Assembly: GCA_942492795.1 (NCBI GenBank)
Contig: OW818639.1
Location: forward strand, 1 to 64,000
Source of the DNA: RGIG3178 sp942492795
Lineage (GTDB): Bacteria > Bacillota > Clostridia > Christensenellales > QAND01
Length of the DNA: 64,000 nt
Reading direction: 5' to 3'
The translations under genes were made by a program, and so were the position numbers. Positions 32,837 through 41,599 of this stretch are shown piece by piece. The first letter of the stretch is position 1. Every line of letters starts with the position of its first letter. The notes below the pieces were generated by a model, which saw nothing but the letters and a program-made list of their open reading frames with translations, was not told where the DNA came from and made no database searches.

Positions 32837-33673
32837 TTACAGTACAAACTTATAGATCGCGTGCGCGACGCCGCCCTTGTCATGATCCAGGCTGATGAAG
32901 TCAGCCACCGCTTTTGTCTGCGGCTGCGCGTTTCCCATCGCGACGCCGATGCCCGCCCAGCGAAGCATTCCAATATCGTTGTTGTGGTCGCCGCAAGCCA
33001 TCACTTCTTCCGGCTTAAGTCCCATCAAATCGGCCAGGCGCTGCGCGCCCTCCGTCTTGCTCACGCCGTTTGCCATGATATCCAGCCCCCCGGGGTGAGA
33101 ACTCGTCAGGGTTAGTTCACCCGATTCGATGATGGAGCGGTAAAACGCACCGTCAAACGTACTATGTTCATCGCGGGCGTGAATGCAGACAAGCTCCGCG
33201 TCATCCTGAATCTGATCGACCATTTCGTCCAGCGTTTTCACCTGTATGCGATTTGGTCTGTGTTCTTTGGGCCATTGCGAGATATCGATGGGTTTGTTGT
33301 TCGCAACGACAGGACGCCGCAGCTCGTCACAGATGACGGTGCCGCCGCGCGCTATGACAAACACCCCTGCCTGCTCGCGCAAACACACTTCAAGGATTCG
33401 CTTTATCCTGTCCTGCGGAATGGTTTTCTTATACAGCACCGAGCCTTCACCGTCATAGAGCGACGCACCGTTGCTCGTCACGCAATAGCCGCGGAATCCG
33501 CCCAAATGGAGGACCCTGAGCGACGACGAATAGCCTCTGGCCGTGATGGCGCAGACCGGAATGCCCGCTTCCCTGCACGCTTTGAGCGCATCCACATTGC
33601 TTTGATTCGGCTCCAGATTGCTATCCAAAAAGGTTCCGTCAAGATCCGTGATGACCAGTTTGATCTTCCCCAT
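32837..33673 (-). CDS. HAD-superfamily phosphatase, Cof type
   Basis: The 278-residue protein has HAD motif I LVITDLDGTFLDSN, motif II in CAITARG, the IIB-type cap domain, a lysine in VSKTEGAQRLADLMG and motif III/IV GDHNNDIGMLRWAGIGVAMGNA. This is the Cof/YidA pattern, active on sugar phosphates or similar small molecules. The ATG at 33673 is chosen because the protein then begins MGKIKLVITDLDG. The ribosome site (AGGGG) is rather far upstream. First gene of the operon with DUF362 and trmL. Confidence 0.92.
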   Translation of the reverse strand: MGKIKLVITDLDGTFLDSNLEPNQSNVDALKACREAGIPVCAITARGYSSSLRVLHLGGFRGYCVTSNGASLYDGEGSVLYKKTIPQDRIKRILEVCLREQAGVFVIARGGTVICDELRRPVVANNKPIDISQWPKEHRPNRIQVKTLDEMVDQIQDDAELVCIHARDEHSTFDGAFYRSIIESGELTLTSSHPGGLDIMANGVSKTEGAQRLADLMGLKPEEVMACGDHNNDIGMLRWAGIGVAMGNAQPQTKAVADFISLDHDKGGVAHAIYKFVL

Positions 33674-33731
33674 AAACGCACTGTTTCCCCTTTTATAATA
33701 CTTTCTGCCGTCGCTTTGGCACAATGCAATC

Positions 33732-33740
33732 ATTATAGCA
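33732..33740 (-). promoter_or_regulatory. Extended -10 promoter of the HAD operon
   Basis: The reverse strand reads TGCTATAAT about 60 bp before the HAD start codon. Confidence 0.45.
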
Positions 33741-33897
33741 TGAAACCTGTGCTTCTCCCATCCCCCGTGGCTGTGATGCTTTTGTCTCCTTGCCGACCTG
33801 CCACCGGCTTTCTTTTGTTTTTTGGTATACGGTGCCAATATGCTACTTGCGGTTTGCCGTGCAAAATACTATCATCAGGGGGAAAGGGTGTGTTTGA

Positions 33898-34188
33898 ATG
33901 GTAGCTTTTACAAAAGTAGACGGCGGCAGAAATGTCGGCAATATCCAGATATTTGCGTTGAGCACGTGCGGATGGTGCAAGAAGACCAAGGAGTTTTTTA
34001 CCAGCCACGGAATCGAATACTCCTATGTCGACGTGGATACGCTTGTCGGCGACGAACTTAATCAGGCGAAAGAGCAACAGCGCAAATTCAACCCGAGAGG
34101 GTCTTTTCCCACCATCGTCATCGATCAAGCAGACAGCATTGCGGGGTATGACGAACAGAAACTGCGGGAACTGATAGGAGAGAGATAG
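33898..34188 (+). CDS. Glutaredoxin-like protein
   Basis: The 96-residue thioredoxin-fold protein has IFALSTCGWCKKTKEFF (CxxC active site), a cis-proline segment GSFPTIVID and IAGYDEQKLREL. It resembles NrdH or bacterial glutaredoxins. It overlaps nothing and is followed 1 bp later by the FTR-like gene, suggesting that the latter reduces it. The 15-residue N-terminal extension before the first strand is slightly long. The ATG at 33898 has GGGGGAAAGGG upstream. Confidence 0.9.
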   Translation: MVAFTKVDGGRNVGNIQIFALSTCGWCKKTKEFFTSHGIEYSYVDVDTLVGDELNQAKEQQRKFNPRGSFPTIVIDQADSIAGYDEQKLRELIGER

Positions 34189-34189
34189 G

Positions 34190-34669
34190 ATGGAAGACCG
34201 CGTCAACAAGCGGCTGCAAAAGCTGCGCGACGATGCCGCAACCGGCGGCTATAAGCTGAACCCGGACGAATCGTTTGTGCGGGATCTGACTAAGGGACTT
34301 CTTGTGAATCAGGACCGTTACGGCATCGAAAGCTGCCCGTGCCGCTTGCTCGAGGGTGAAGCGAATGAAAACCTCGATATCGTCTGCCCGTGCGTGTACC
34401 GCGACGACGATCTGGCCGAGTACGGGGCTTGCTTTTGTGCGTTGTACGTTACCGGCAGCGAGCAGACCAAACAGGTGCCCGAGCGGCGCGACCTAAAAGA
34501 AAAAAGCGCCCGCCCAAAGGCGAGCACGTCTGTGCTGGGGGCAGCCATCACGCTGTCTTTCCCGGTATACCGCTGCACGGTCTGCGGTTATCTGTGCGCG
34601 AACAACCATCCGCCGCAGGTATGCCCGATCTGCAAAGCGACCAAGGAACGGTTCGAGCGTTTCCTGTAA
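34190..34669 (+). CDS. Ferredoxin-thioredoxin reductase catalytic domain fused to rubredoxin-like domain
   Basis: The 159-residue protein has an FTR catalytic domain (about residues 1-92) with CPC, CPC and CFC in ESCPCRLLEG, IVCPCVYRDDD and YGACFCALYV, which fits a 4Fe-4S cluster beside a redox disulfide. After a charged linker comes a rubredoxin-like domain with CTVCGYLC and CPICKAT. FTR passes electrons from ferredoxin to a thioredoxin-fold protein one at a time. The glutaredoxin encoded 1 bp upstream is the obvious partner, and the rubredoxin domain may be the electron entry. Plant and most bacterial FTRs lack such a tail. Confidence 0.9.
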   Translation: MEDRVNKRLQKLRDDAATGGYKLNPDESFVRDLTKGLLVNQDRYGIESCPCRLLEGEANENLDIVCPCVYRDDDLAEYGACFCALYVTGSEQTKQVPERRDLKEKSARPKASTSVLGAAITLSFPVYRCTVCGYLCANNHPPQVCPICKATKERFERFL

Positions 34670-34722
34670 CAATTGACCATAGTCCTCTTTTACGAATCCG
34701 CGCGTCTTGCGGAGGCGCTGTG

Positions 34723-34890
34723 TTAATTTTGTGCTTGCAGCTCCCCGGATTCCTTCAATATTTCCCGTATCTCCCCGATCCGCTCCGCGTGGTTTACACC
34801 CAATAGTTCCTGTTCCGCTTCGAGCATATACAGCTCCTGCGTCAGGTCAAAGAGCTCCTGGCTTGATTTGTATTTTTCAAAGGTCGGCAT
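34723..34890 (-). CDS. Small uncharacterised helical protein, 55 residues
   Basis: The reverse strand reads 55 codons from the ATG at 34890, with AAAAAAGGATGATGAAC upstream; two further ATGs 6 and 9 bp before it are in frame. The product begins MPTFEKYKSSQELFDL and continues with charged amphipathic helix (AERIGEIREILKESGELQ). I do not recognise it. Good ribosome spacing and protein-like composition support it. It lies between the convergent FTR gene and the lspA gene. Confidence 0.55.
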   Translation of the reverse strand: MPTFEKYKSSQELFDLTQELYMLEAEQELLGVNHAERIGEIREILKESGELQAQN

Positions 34891-34978
34891 GTTCATCATC
34901 CTTTTTTATTGATTGACACCCTGTCTTGCTTTTTGCGTTTGCGGTATCACGAACCGTAAAGCGCCGCGCGGTGCTATG

Positions 34979-35500
34979 TTATGGCATGTCGCCGTTGCCC
35001 GTTTTCTCCTCCTGTTTCGGATCAAGGATCTGCTTGATCGCTTTATTTTTAAAGATCAACCCGGCAATGAACAGTCCGATGAAAACGTTGATGTAAACAT
35101 CTTTTAAATCGAACGTAAAAAAGCCGCTCAGCATGATATAGTCCAGGCTTCCGCCCCAGAAAAGCTTATCGATGAGCGAGCATACCGCTCCCGCGATGAC
35201 AAAAGCGAACATGACGTTGATGTATTTGCTGTCCGCTCTTTTTAGAGCATAGAGATATACCAACAGGATAAACACGAGCATTCCAATGACCAGCGCAATG
35301 TGTACCCATTTGCCGACGCCGAGCTGAAACATCGAGTTTATCCAGGAATAGTCCCGGTTGAACATAGGCTTGAAATACAAAACGGGAGGAACGATCGGAA
35401 AAAAAGCGTCCAAATTGCGGTTGACGACCAGTTTGATGCCTTGCTCCAAAAGGATCAGCAGCGTCGCTGCAAAAATAGTATATCGGATGTGTTTTTTCAT
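34979..35500 (-). CDS. lspA: Signal peptidase II-like protein
   Basis: The 173-residue protein has four membrane spans (about residues 7-25, 68-88, 96-115 and 137-155). The LspA catalytic region is recognisable though divergent: GAVCSLIDKLFWGGSLDYI, with an aspartate as in the NxxDR motif, and FDLKDVYINVFI, with the second aspartate of the usual FNxAD motif. Signal peptidase II cleaves lipoprotein signals after lipid attachment, which fits the many lipoproteins here. The ATG at 35500 follows TTGAGGTACACG; an ATG 12 bp upstream has none. The divergence leaves some doubt that it is the main enzyme. Confidence 0.75.
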   Translation of the reverse strand: MKKHIRYTIFAATLLILLEQGIKLVVNRNLDAFFPIVPPVLYFKPMFNRDYSWINSMFQLGVGKWVHIALVIGMLVFILLVYLYALKRADSKYINVMFAFVIAGAVCSLIDKLFWGGSLDYIMLSGFFTFDLKDVYINVFIGLFIAGLIFKNKAIKQILDPKQEEKTGNGDMP

Positions 35501-35824
35501 CGTGTACCTCAACCTTGCTTGACCCTATCCTCATGGGTTTACAACGGCAAAAGCGTACCACGTTTGCGTCCGTGCGGCAAGAAAAAATGCGGCACGCTTA
35601 TTCCGTCAAAAAACTCCGTTATTTGACGGAGTTTGATGGCTTTGCATGTATTTAATGCAAATCCGCCGCACATGTCGCCGGATTTGTCCAACCTAAACTA
35701 AGATGCTTTATAATATATCTATAAGCTTTGCAGTCTGGTATAAGAATATTCTGACCGGTCCATTCGACACCAAGCATAGATAGTTTGATTGCAAGGACGA
35801 TGTGTGCCTTGTGCAACACGTTCT
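35501..35824. other. Intergenic stretch with one terminator
   Basis: Besides the hairpin at 35605-35634 there is an AT-rich part near 35700-35760. No gene is seen. The terminator lies about 190 bp past the HD-GYP stop, so that mRNA may have a long 3' tail. Confidence 0.45.
35605..35634 (-). terminator. Intrinsic terminator downstream of the kinase/HD-GYP operon
   Basis: AAACTCCGT and ACGGAGTTT form a 9-bp stem, with a T-run on the reverse strand. Confidence 0.7.
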
Positions 35825-36886
35825 TTACAGCGGGAAGAGGGAAAAATACTCCGTATCGTCTATGACAAACCGGTCATCCTCAAACAACGCGATGCAGGCA
35901 TCTGCGACATCCTCGGAATAACGTGTTCCCTTGTTCGCCCTAAGCTCTTCAATAGCAGCGCTTATTCCCAATGCGGGGCGATACGGTCGGTGTGAGGTCA
36001 TCGATTCCACCACATCCGCCACCATCAGAATTTTCGCTTCAAGCGAAATATCCTCCTGCATCAGCGATCTGGGATACCCGCTGCCGTCGCAGCGCTCATG
36101 GTGCTGATAGATGGTTTCGGCAAACTTCACAGGCAATTCGACCTTGCCGAGCATCTCAAAGCCCTTGCCGGGATGATGCTGGATCATCTGCAGTTCAAGG
36201 TCGCTGAGCTTGCCGGTTTTGGATAGTATTTCCGTTGGTATCATGATTTTTCCGATGTCATGTATGTAGCCGATGATACGAAGGTATTCAGCCGTTTTGG
36301 AATCAAGCCCCATTTTTTTCGCAATCATCGCCGCAAGGTTTCCCACCCGCCGCTGATGACCGGCCGTATAGCTGTCACGGGCTTCAACGACCGTTGAGAG
36401 CAGCGATATGATGCTCTGCATGGCGCTTTGCAGCTCGTTTGTACGCTTATCGACCAGGTTTTCCAGATTCTTTTGGTAAAGCATGTTTTGCTTTTCAAGC
36501 TCATTCTTTTTGTCAATCAGGTTTTTCATCTGCGCGGCATGCCGTACCGTTTTCAACAGATCCTCTCTGCCGATTGGCTTGGTCAAATAATCGTTGGCTC
36601 CGTTTTGAACAGCCTTGATGGCCGTCTCCACGGTCGGCTCCCCGGTCATCACGATGATCTGCACCGAGTTGTTGAACATGCGGATCTTCTGTGTCATGTC
36701 GATGCCTGAAACCTTTGGCATGATGATGTCGGTGACGACCACATCATAACCCGGGCCATTTGCGATCAGCTGCAAAGCCTCAAAAGCATCCGCGGCAGAT
36801 TCGGTCTCAAATCCGTCTCGTTTGAGAAATTCGGTCAACGTCGTCCGTATGCTCTTTTCATCGTCTACAACCAAAACTCTGCTCAT
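35825..36886 (-). CDS. Response regulator with HD-GYP domain
   Basis: The 353-residue protein joins a receiver domain (about residues 1-118: RVLVVDDEKSI, VVVTDIIMPKVSGID, MTGE, TKPI), a coiled-coil linker (NELEKQNMLYQKNLENLVDKR) and an HD-GYP domain with IGYIHDIGKIMIP, MIQHHPGKGFEML and HHERCDGSGYP. HD-GYP enzymes degrade cyclic di-GMP. The GYP motif is intact, so it is probably active. The ATG at 36886 follows GAGAGGGCAGCACGA. It lies 21 bp behind the PAS histidine kinase, its likely phosphodonor. Confidence 0.93.
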   Translation of the reverse strand: MSRVLVVDDEKSIRTTLTEFLKRDGFETESAADAFEALQLIANGPGYDVVVTDIIMPKVSGIDMTQKIRMFNNSVQIIVMTGEPTVETAIKAVQNGANDYLTKPIGREDLLKTVRHAAQMKNLIDKKNELEKQNMLYQKNLENLVDKRTNELQSAMQSIISLLSTVVEARDSYTAGHQRRVGNLAAMIAKKMGLDSKTAEYLRIIGYIHDIGKIMIPTEILSKTGKLSDLELQMIQHHPGKGFEMLGKVELPVKFAETIYQHHERCDGSGYPRSLMQEDISLEAKILMVADVVESMTSHRPYRPALGISAAIEELRANKGTRYSEDVADACIALFEDDRFVIDDTEYFSLFPL

Positions 36887-36907
36887 TCGTGCTGCCCTCT
36901 CCATTTA

Positions 36908-38983
36908 TTAAAGTGTCCAGCCATTATCAACCGGGAGTTCCAAAATGCACTTCGTGAAAAGCCCTTCTTGCGATTCGACGAGTATTTGTCCGTGATGATC
37001 CCGCACGATGCCAAAACTGATGGCCAGCCCCAACCCTGTTCCTGCTTCCTTTGGTTTGGTGGAAAAAAACGGTTCGAATATTTTTTCCTGCAGTTCTTCG
37101 GGAATGCCGTTCCCGTGATCTTCCACAACGATGCGAATCCAGCGCCGCTGCTGCTTTTCGAATTGATGGCACCGGATCTGAATCGTTTTATCCTCATGGT
37201 ATCCCGGATATTTCTCGTTCAGTGCATCCCGTGCATTGGTAAGAAAATTCATCAGCACCTGCTGAATTTGCTGGCTTCTGCATTTGATTTCGGGCAAATT
37301 CTCATCCATCTGCACCTGCAATGTTATCTGATCCCGTCTGATGATCGTATTGATCAGCGATACCGTCTGATTGACGATGTCGTATACGCCGGCATAGCTG
37401 TGGCTTTGCTTCTCCTGCCGCGAGAACTGCAAAAGGCTTCGAACGATCACTGCGATCCTGTCCGATTCATGCAGGATCTCTTTGGCATACTCCGCTTCGG
37501 GCGCACTTTTATCCAAATGATCCAAAATGAGTTCCGCATAGTTCATGATGCCGTTGATCGGGTTGTTTATCTCGTGCGCAACGCCGCCTGCGAGCGTGCC
37601 GATGGCCTCGAGCTTCTGTTGCTGTCGAAGCTGCAACTCGAATCGCGCTCTTTGTTTCTCCGCTTCCCTGCGCTTGGATATATCCCTGCAGAAGACAATA
37701 ATGCCATTTTTGTCGCCATATTGGATTGCAATTGTTTTGACTTCGACATCCACAGGCGTACCATCCAGCCTGATAAACACCTCTTCTTTGGGTGGATTGG
37801 GTGTTCGTCCGTTGTATAGCTCCTGGATTCTCTGCAGGATAAGCTCGTGATTCTCCTCCGGGTGCAGTTCCAAAGTCGGAAAGCCGAGTAACTGATCCGC
37901 AGATGTTGCCCCAAAGAGTTCGACTGCTGCTTTGTTGACATAGACAAACTTTAAATCGGACTGAATGTAAATGGCATCAGGGGCCCCTTCCACCAACGAT
38001 CTAAAGCGGTTCTCGCTTTCGCGCAACTGGGTTTCAAACGCGATGCGCTTTGAGATATCGTGGATGATGGCATACAGCAGCACTTCATTGTCAATGGTTA
38101 TGGGACCGCTGAACACCTCCATATGGACCAGTTCCCCTGAAGCAATCCGGTGTTTGGTGATGAATTGAATCCCTCCGCTTTGAACGATATTCGCCATATG
38201 TACGACGATCTCCTCGACGGGATATATGCTTATGTCCTCGACGTTCATTTTCCGGAATGTTGTGTTGTCCCACCCGTAGAATTGACAAGCCGCCGGGTTA
38301 GCGTCCACGATTTGCCCGTCCGAAGGCCGGAGCATAAGCATCGGAACGTTGTTTTCGTTAAACAGGCTCTTATACTGACCCTCGGCTTCGTTGAGTTTTT
38401 GGATTAAATTGATGCGGTTCCGTTGCAGTCTAAGCAGATGATGCAGCAGGGATGTAAAAACCGGAAAGATCGCAAGCAACGGGAACGCTACTTGACGGAC
38501 GATTTGGATGGATGTCGGCCACGGCAATAGAAACAGGCAACCGATCTGCGCTGCCTGTACACAAACGCCGAACAGGTATGCGTTAAGCCAACGCTTCCTC
38601 GTTATCTTGCCCCTAAGATATTGATGCCAGACAAGCCCGATGAGCAACGACGCAACGATGATCGCAACGCCGGCAGGCATGCCCACCCCGCCCCGGATTA
38701 TGCGAAACACGATGGTCATGCCCGATGCGATGAAAGCGGGAACGGAGCCAAACGTCAGCGCCGTAACGGAAATCAATATGGATCGCGAATCAAATAAAAT
38801 GCCCGGTGCCAACTGCACAGGCATGAGCATTACAAGTATCCCGATAAACCCGATGATCAGTCCGTTGTTGATAGGTCGGAATGCTTTCCATTCGCCGGGG
38901 ATCGTATTGCTGATCTCATAAACCACGGCAAGAGAAAGAAGCATTGCTGCGTTTTGGAGCAATCCCCATAGGGTTGTCTGCAT
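36908..38983 (-). CDS. Membrane PAS histidine kinase, LytS-type 5TM N-terminus
   Basis: The 691-residue protein has five to six membrane spans (about residues 1-185) resembling the 5TMR-LYT sensor region (LIIGFIGILVMLMPVQL, ILFDSRSILISVTALTFG). Two PAS domains follow (about 200-320 and 325-445; FVYVNKAAVELFGA). The HisKA box is LAGGVAHEINNPINGIMNYAE, and the ATPase domain has NFLTNARDALNEK, VEDHGNGIPEE, FFSTKPKEAGTGLGLAISFGIV. The ATG at 38983 with AAAGGGGACGGG upstream is preferred to a TTG at 39067. It pairs with the HD-GYP regulator, linking an unknown signal to c-di-GMP. Confidence 0.92.
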   Translation of the reverse strand: MQTTLWGLLQNAAMLLSLAVVYEISNTIPGEWKAFRPINNGLIIGFIGILVMLMPVQLAPGILFDSRSILISVTALTFGSVPAFIASGMTIVFRIIRGGVGMPAGVAIIVASLLIGLVWHQYLRGKITRKRWLNAYLFGVCVQAAQIGCLFLLPWPTSIQIVRQVAFPLLAIFPVFTSLLHHLLRLQRNRINLIQKLNEAEGQYKSLFNENNVPMLMLRPSDGQIVDANPAACQFYGWDNTTFRKMNVEDISIYPVEEIVVHMANIVQSGGIQFITKHRIASGELVHMEVFSGPITIDNEVLLYAIIHDISKRIAFETQLRESENRFRSLVEGAPDAIYIQSDLKFVYVNKAAVELFGATSADQLLGFPTLELHPEENHELILQRIQELYNGRTPNPPKEEVFIRLDGTPVDVEVKTIAIQYGDKNGIIVFCRDISKRREAEKQRARFELQLRQQQKLEAIGTLAGGVAHEINNPINGIMNYAELILDHLDKSAPEAEYAKEILHESDRIAVIVRSLLQFSRQEKQSHSYAGVYDIVNQTVSLINTIIRRDQITLQVQMDENLPEIKCRSQQIQQVLMNFLTNARDALNEKYPGYHEDKTIQIRCHQFEKQQRRWIRIVVEDHGNGIPEELQEKIFEPFFSTKPKEAGTGLGLAISFGIVRDHHGQILVESQEGLFTKCILELPVDNGWTL

Positions 38984-39202
38984 AAATGCCCGTCCCCTTT
39001 CAAGGTAAGAAAAGATGCGAAAACCAAAGGCTATAACGATGTTAAGCAGAGCAAGGAAGACACCCAAAGCCCGACACCATTAAAATAACAAGATGGAAAA
39101 TTTTAGTTAATAACATTGTAACATGAGTATGCGAAATTTGTCGATAGTTGTTAAAAGAAGAACAATGATGGATATCTATTTTTCATTTTATCGCTGTTTA
39201 TT

Positions 39203-40030
39203 TTATATATCATCCTTTTTATATCCGTAATCGCTGCTTTTTGCATAATAAAACATGTATTGCTGTAAAATACCTGCAAAACCCCGGTAGTTCTGAGCCT
39301 CAAAGGCGCCGTTGTATTCGCGCGACAGGATACGCCCGATCCATACGTCCACCGGGAACGCGTCACTTCTTTTGTAACCGAACAGCAAAATACAGTCCGC
39401 CACTTTGGAGCCGATGCCAAACAAGCCCGTCAACTGCTTCTTAGCCATAGCGTCGTCGAGCTCGCCGATGGCGTCAAGCGAGACCTCGCCCAAAGCCACA
39501 CGCTGTGCCAATGCCGCCAAATACTTATCCCTGTACCCCACCGAACAACCTCGCAGATCGCACAAAGGCATCGCCGCCATTTGCTGCGGCGTCGGGAATG
39601 CATACACCGTGCCGTATGGGGTTTCAATCGGTTCACCGCAGCAACGGCACAGCGCCTCGACAGCGGTGCGGATGGCCTGAAGGTTCTTGCGCTGCGAGAT
39701 GATAAAGCTAACCGTAACTTCCCAGGGATCCTGGCGCAAAATGCGCAGGCCTCTGCCGTATGCCATCGCCTTTTGCAGAAACACGTCACCCTTGTCCACG
39801 GCGTTGAAAAACACTTCGTAATCGGTCTTGAGATCAAAATAGCGCTCCCAGAACGGAAATTCCTCATCGGCGCACGAAAATTCGAATTCATCGCCGCCAA
39901 GGCCGGTTATCGTTACATACCTTTGTCCCGCGATCACAAAAAACGCATGCCCATGAAGTTGGCGCATGCGAAAACACTGGCCGCTGTCCGCTATTTTTTG
40001 CAGATCAAAATCAGGTATTTTAACTTTCAT
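39203..40030 (-). CDS. OGG1-type DNA glycosylase/AP lyase
   Basis: The 275-residue protein has the 8-oxoguanine glycosylase layout: an N-terminal beta domain with IADSGQCFRMRQL (the usual GQCFRW-like motif) and a HhH-GPD core. The hairpin is GLFGIGSKVADCILLFGY with the catalytic lysine, followed by DAFPVDVWI containing the conserved aspartate. It removes oxidised guanine from DNA. The ATG follows GGAGGATGC. It is monocistronic. Confidence 0.9.
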   Translation of the reverse strand: MKVKIPDFDLQKIADSGQCFRMRQLHGHAFFVIAGQRYVTITGLGGDEFEFSCADEEFPFWERYFDLKTDYEVFFNAVDKGDVFLQKAMAYGRGLRILRQDPWEVTVSFIISQRKNLQAIRTAVEALCRCCGEPIETPYGTVYAFPTPQQMAAMPLCDLRGCSVGYRDKYLAALAQRVALGEVSLDAIGELDDAMAKKQLTGLFGIGSKVADCILLFGYKRSDAFPVDVWIGRILSREYNGAFEAQNYRGFAGILQQYMFYYAKSSDYGYKKDDI

Positions 40031-40191
40031 GCATCCTCCGCTTTTCAGATTAGTATAACAGAAACCGGCGCGCGGTCAACGCGGCAGTGGTTGACTTTGG
40101 CAGACCATGCATTCAGCAAAATCAGTCAAGGATTTTACAGCCGGGTTGTTGTATAATCAAATGGCAACAATTTAAAACAACCGGAGTGTAT

Positions 40192-41463
40192 ATGAAAGCA
40201 AACTGGAAAAGGGACGCTGTTTTGTTTCTCTCAAGTGAAGCCATATCACTCTTCGGCTCCATGCTTGTGCAATATGCGATCATGTGGCATATCACGCTGT
40301 CCACCAAGTCCGGCATGATGATGACACTGTCCATCCTGTGCGGCTTTTTGCCGATGTTCTTTCTTTCCCCGTTCGCAGGCGTTTGGGCGGACAGGTATCC
40401 CCGCAAAACGCTGATCATCCTTGCCGACGCGTCCATAGCTTTGACAACGCTCTTGTTGGCCACCCTGTTTTTGCTCGGTTTTGAATCCATATGGCTGCTG
40501 CTGTTGGCATCCGCCATCCGTTCCTTAGGCACGGCGGTGCAGACGCCCGCGGTAAGCGCGCTGCTGCCGCAGATCGTGCCGGAAGACAAACTGATGAAGG
40601 TCAACGGGTTGAACTCGAGCATCCAATCCGTCATCGCTCTTTTGTCCCCGCTTCTAGGCGGAGCGCTGTTGGCGTTTTCATCCATCGAGGCTGTATTTTT
40701 CATCGACATTGCGACAGCGATCATAGCGATTCTGGTGTTATTATTCTTTTTGCGCGTACCCGCCCATCAACGGGCGCAACAAATGCTGACGGGCGGCCAT
40801 TTCGCCGATATGCGAGAGGGATTTTCGTATATCAAATCCCACCGTTTCGTACTCCTTTTATTTTTATTCAGCGCGTTCTATTTCGTCCTCGTATCGCCGC
40901 TGGCGTTTTTAACGCCGCTGCAGGTGACGCGCAGCTTTGGCGACGATGTCTGGCGCCTCAGTGCAATCGAGGTCGTCTATTCTGCGGGCATGGTGCTGGG
41001 CGGGGTATTGGTCGCGTTCTGGGGCGGCTTTACAAACAAGATTCATTCCATCGGCGTTGCCATCCTCGCCAGTGCGGCGCTGACCATCGCGCTGGGGCTG
41101 GTGCCGAATTTTGTGCTGTACCTGTTGTTCATGGGGCTTATCGGATTGCTGATGCCGGCATTCCAGACGCCGTTTACGGTTCTGATCCAAACCAAGGTGA
41201 GCGAGCGGTTCATGGGCCGCGTATTCAGCGTGCTTTCGATGATCCCGAACCTTGTGATGCCGCTTTCGATGCTGATTTACGGGCCGATCGCCGATGTGCT
41301 GCGCATCGAATGGCTGCTTTTGATCACGGGGTCGCTCATGCTGATCCTGGGCTTCAGCATACTTGCCAACAGGACGCTGTTGAAAGAAGGTGTCGCGTCA
41401 AAGCAAGCGAATGTGTTACCGGTTCCTGAGCCGGATTTATCCGAGCGCAACGGCACAGGCTGA
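40192..41463 (+). CDS. Major facilitator superfamily transporter
   Basis: The 423-residue protein has about 12 membrane spans and the MFS loop motif GVWADRYPRKTLIILAD after span 2. Sequences such as RSLGTAVQTPAVSALLPQIVPEDKLMKVNGLNSS place it with MFS_3/macrolide-efflux-like exporters. The substrate is unknown. The ATG at 40192 follows CCGGAGTGTAT; 35 upstream in-frame codons are excluded for lack of a ribosome site and because they extend across the divergent promoter. It diverges from the glycosylase gene. Confidence 0.92.
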   Translation: MKANWKRDAVLFLSSEAISLFGSMLVQYAIMWHITLSTKSGMMMTLSILCGFLPMFFLSPFAGVWADRYPRKTLIILADASIALTTLLLATLFLLGFESIWLLLLASAIRSLGTAVQTPAVSALLPQIVPEDKLMKVNGLNSSIQSVIALLSPLLGGALLAFSSIEAVFFIDIATAIIAILVLLFFLRVPAHQRAQQMLTGGHFADMREGFSYIKSHRFVLLLFLFSAFYFVLVSPLAFLTPLQVTRSFGDDVWRLSAIEVVYSAGMVLGGVLVAFWGGFTNKIHSIGVAILASAALTIALGLVPNFVLYLLFMGLIGLLMPAFQTPFTVLIQTKVSERFMGRVFSVLSMIPNLVMPLSMLIYGPIADVLRIEWLLLITGSLMLILGFSILANRTLLKEGVASKQANVLPVPEPDLSERNGTG

Positions 41464-41512
41464 TTTGCTTTTTCGGCTCTGCGGTTACACAAAGAAAATA
41501 GAACGTTAAAAC

Positions 41513-41543
41513 AATTGGGACAAGGAAATTCCTTGTCCCAATT
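41513..41543. terminator. Perfect 31-bp inverted repeat between convergent genes
   Basis: AATTGGGACAAGGAA and its exact complement flank a single A. It lies between the MFS and esterase stops. The T-tract is poor, but the stem is long and fits a bidirectional terminator. Confidence 0.65.
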
Positions 41544-41599
41544 CAATTTGTACAAAGCTCAACGGAACGAATTATGCATTCCGTCCGGGCAATATTGGT

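Noticed and set aside
35641..35824. Possible small RNA in the AT-rich stretch before the HD-GYP stop
   Set aside because: Promoter-like bases exist, but no fitting terminator or conserved structure could be seen.
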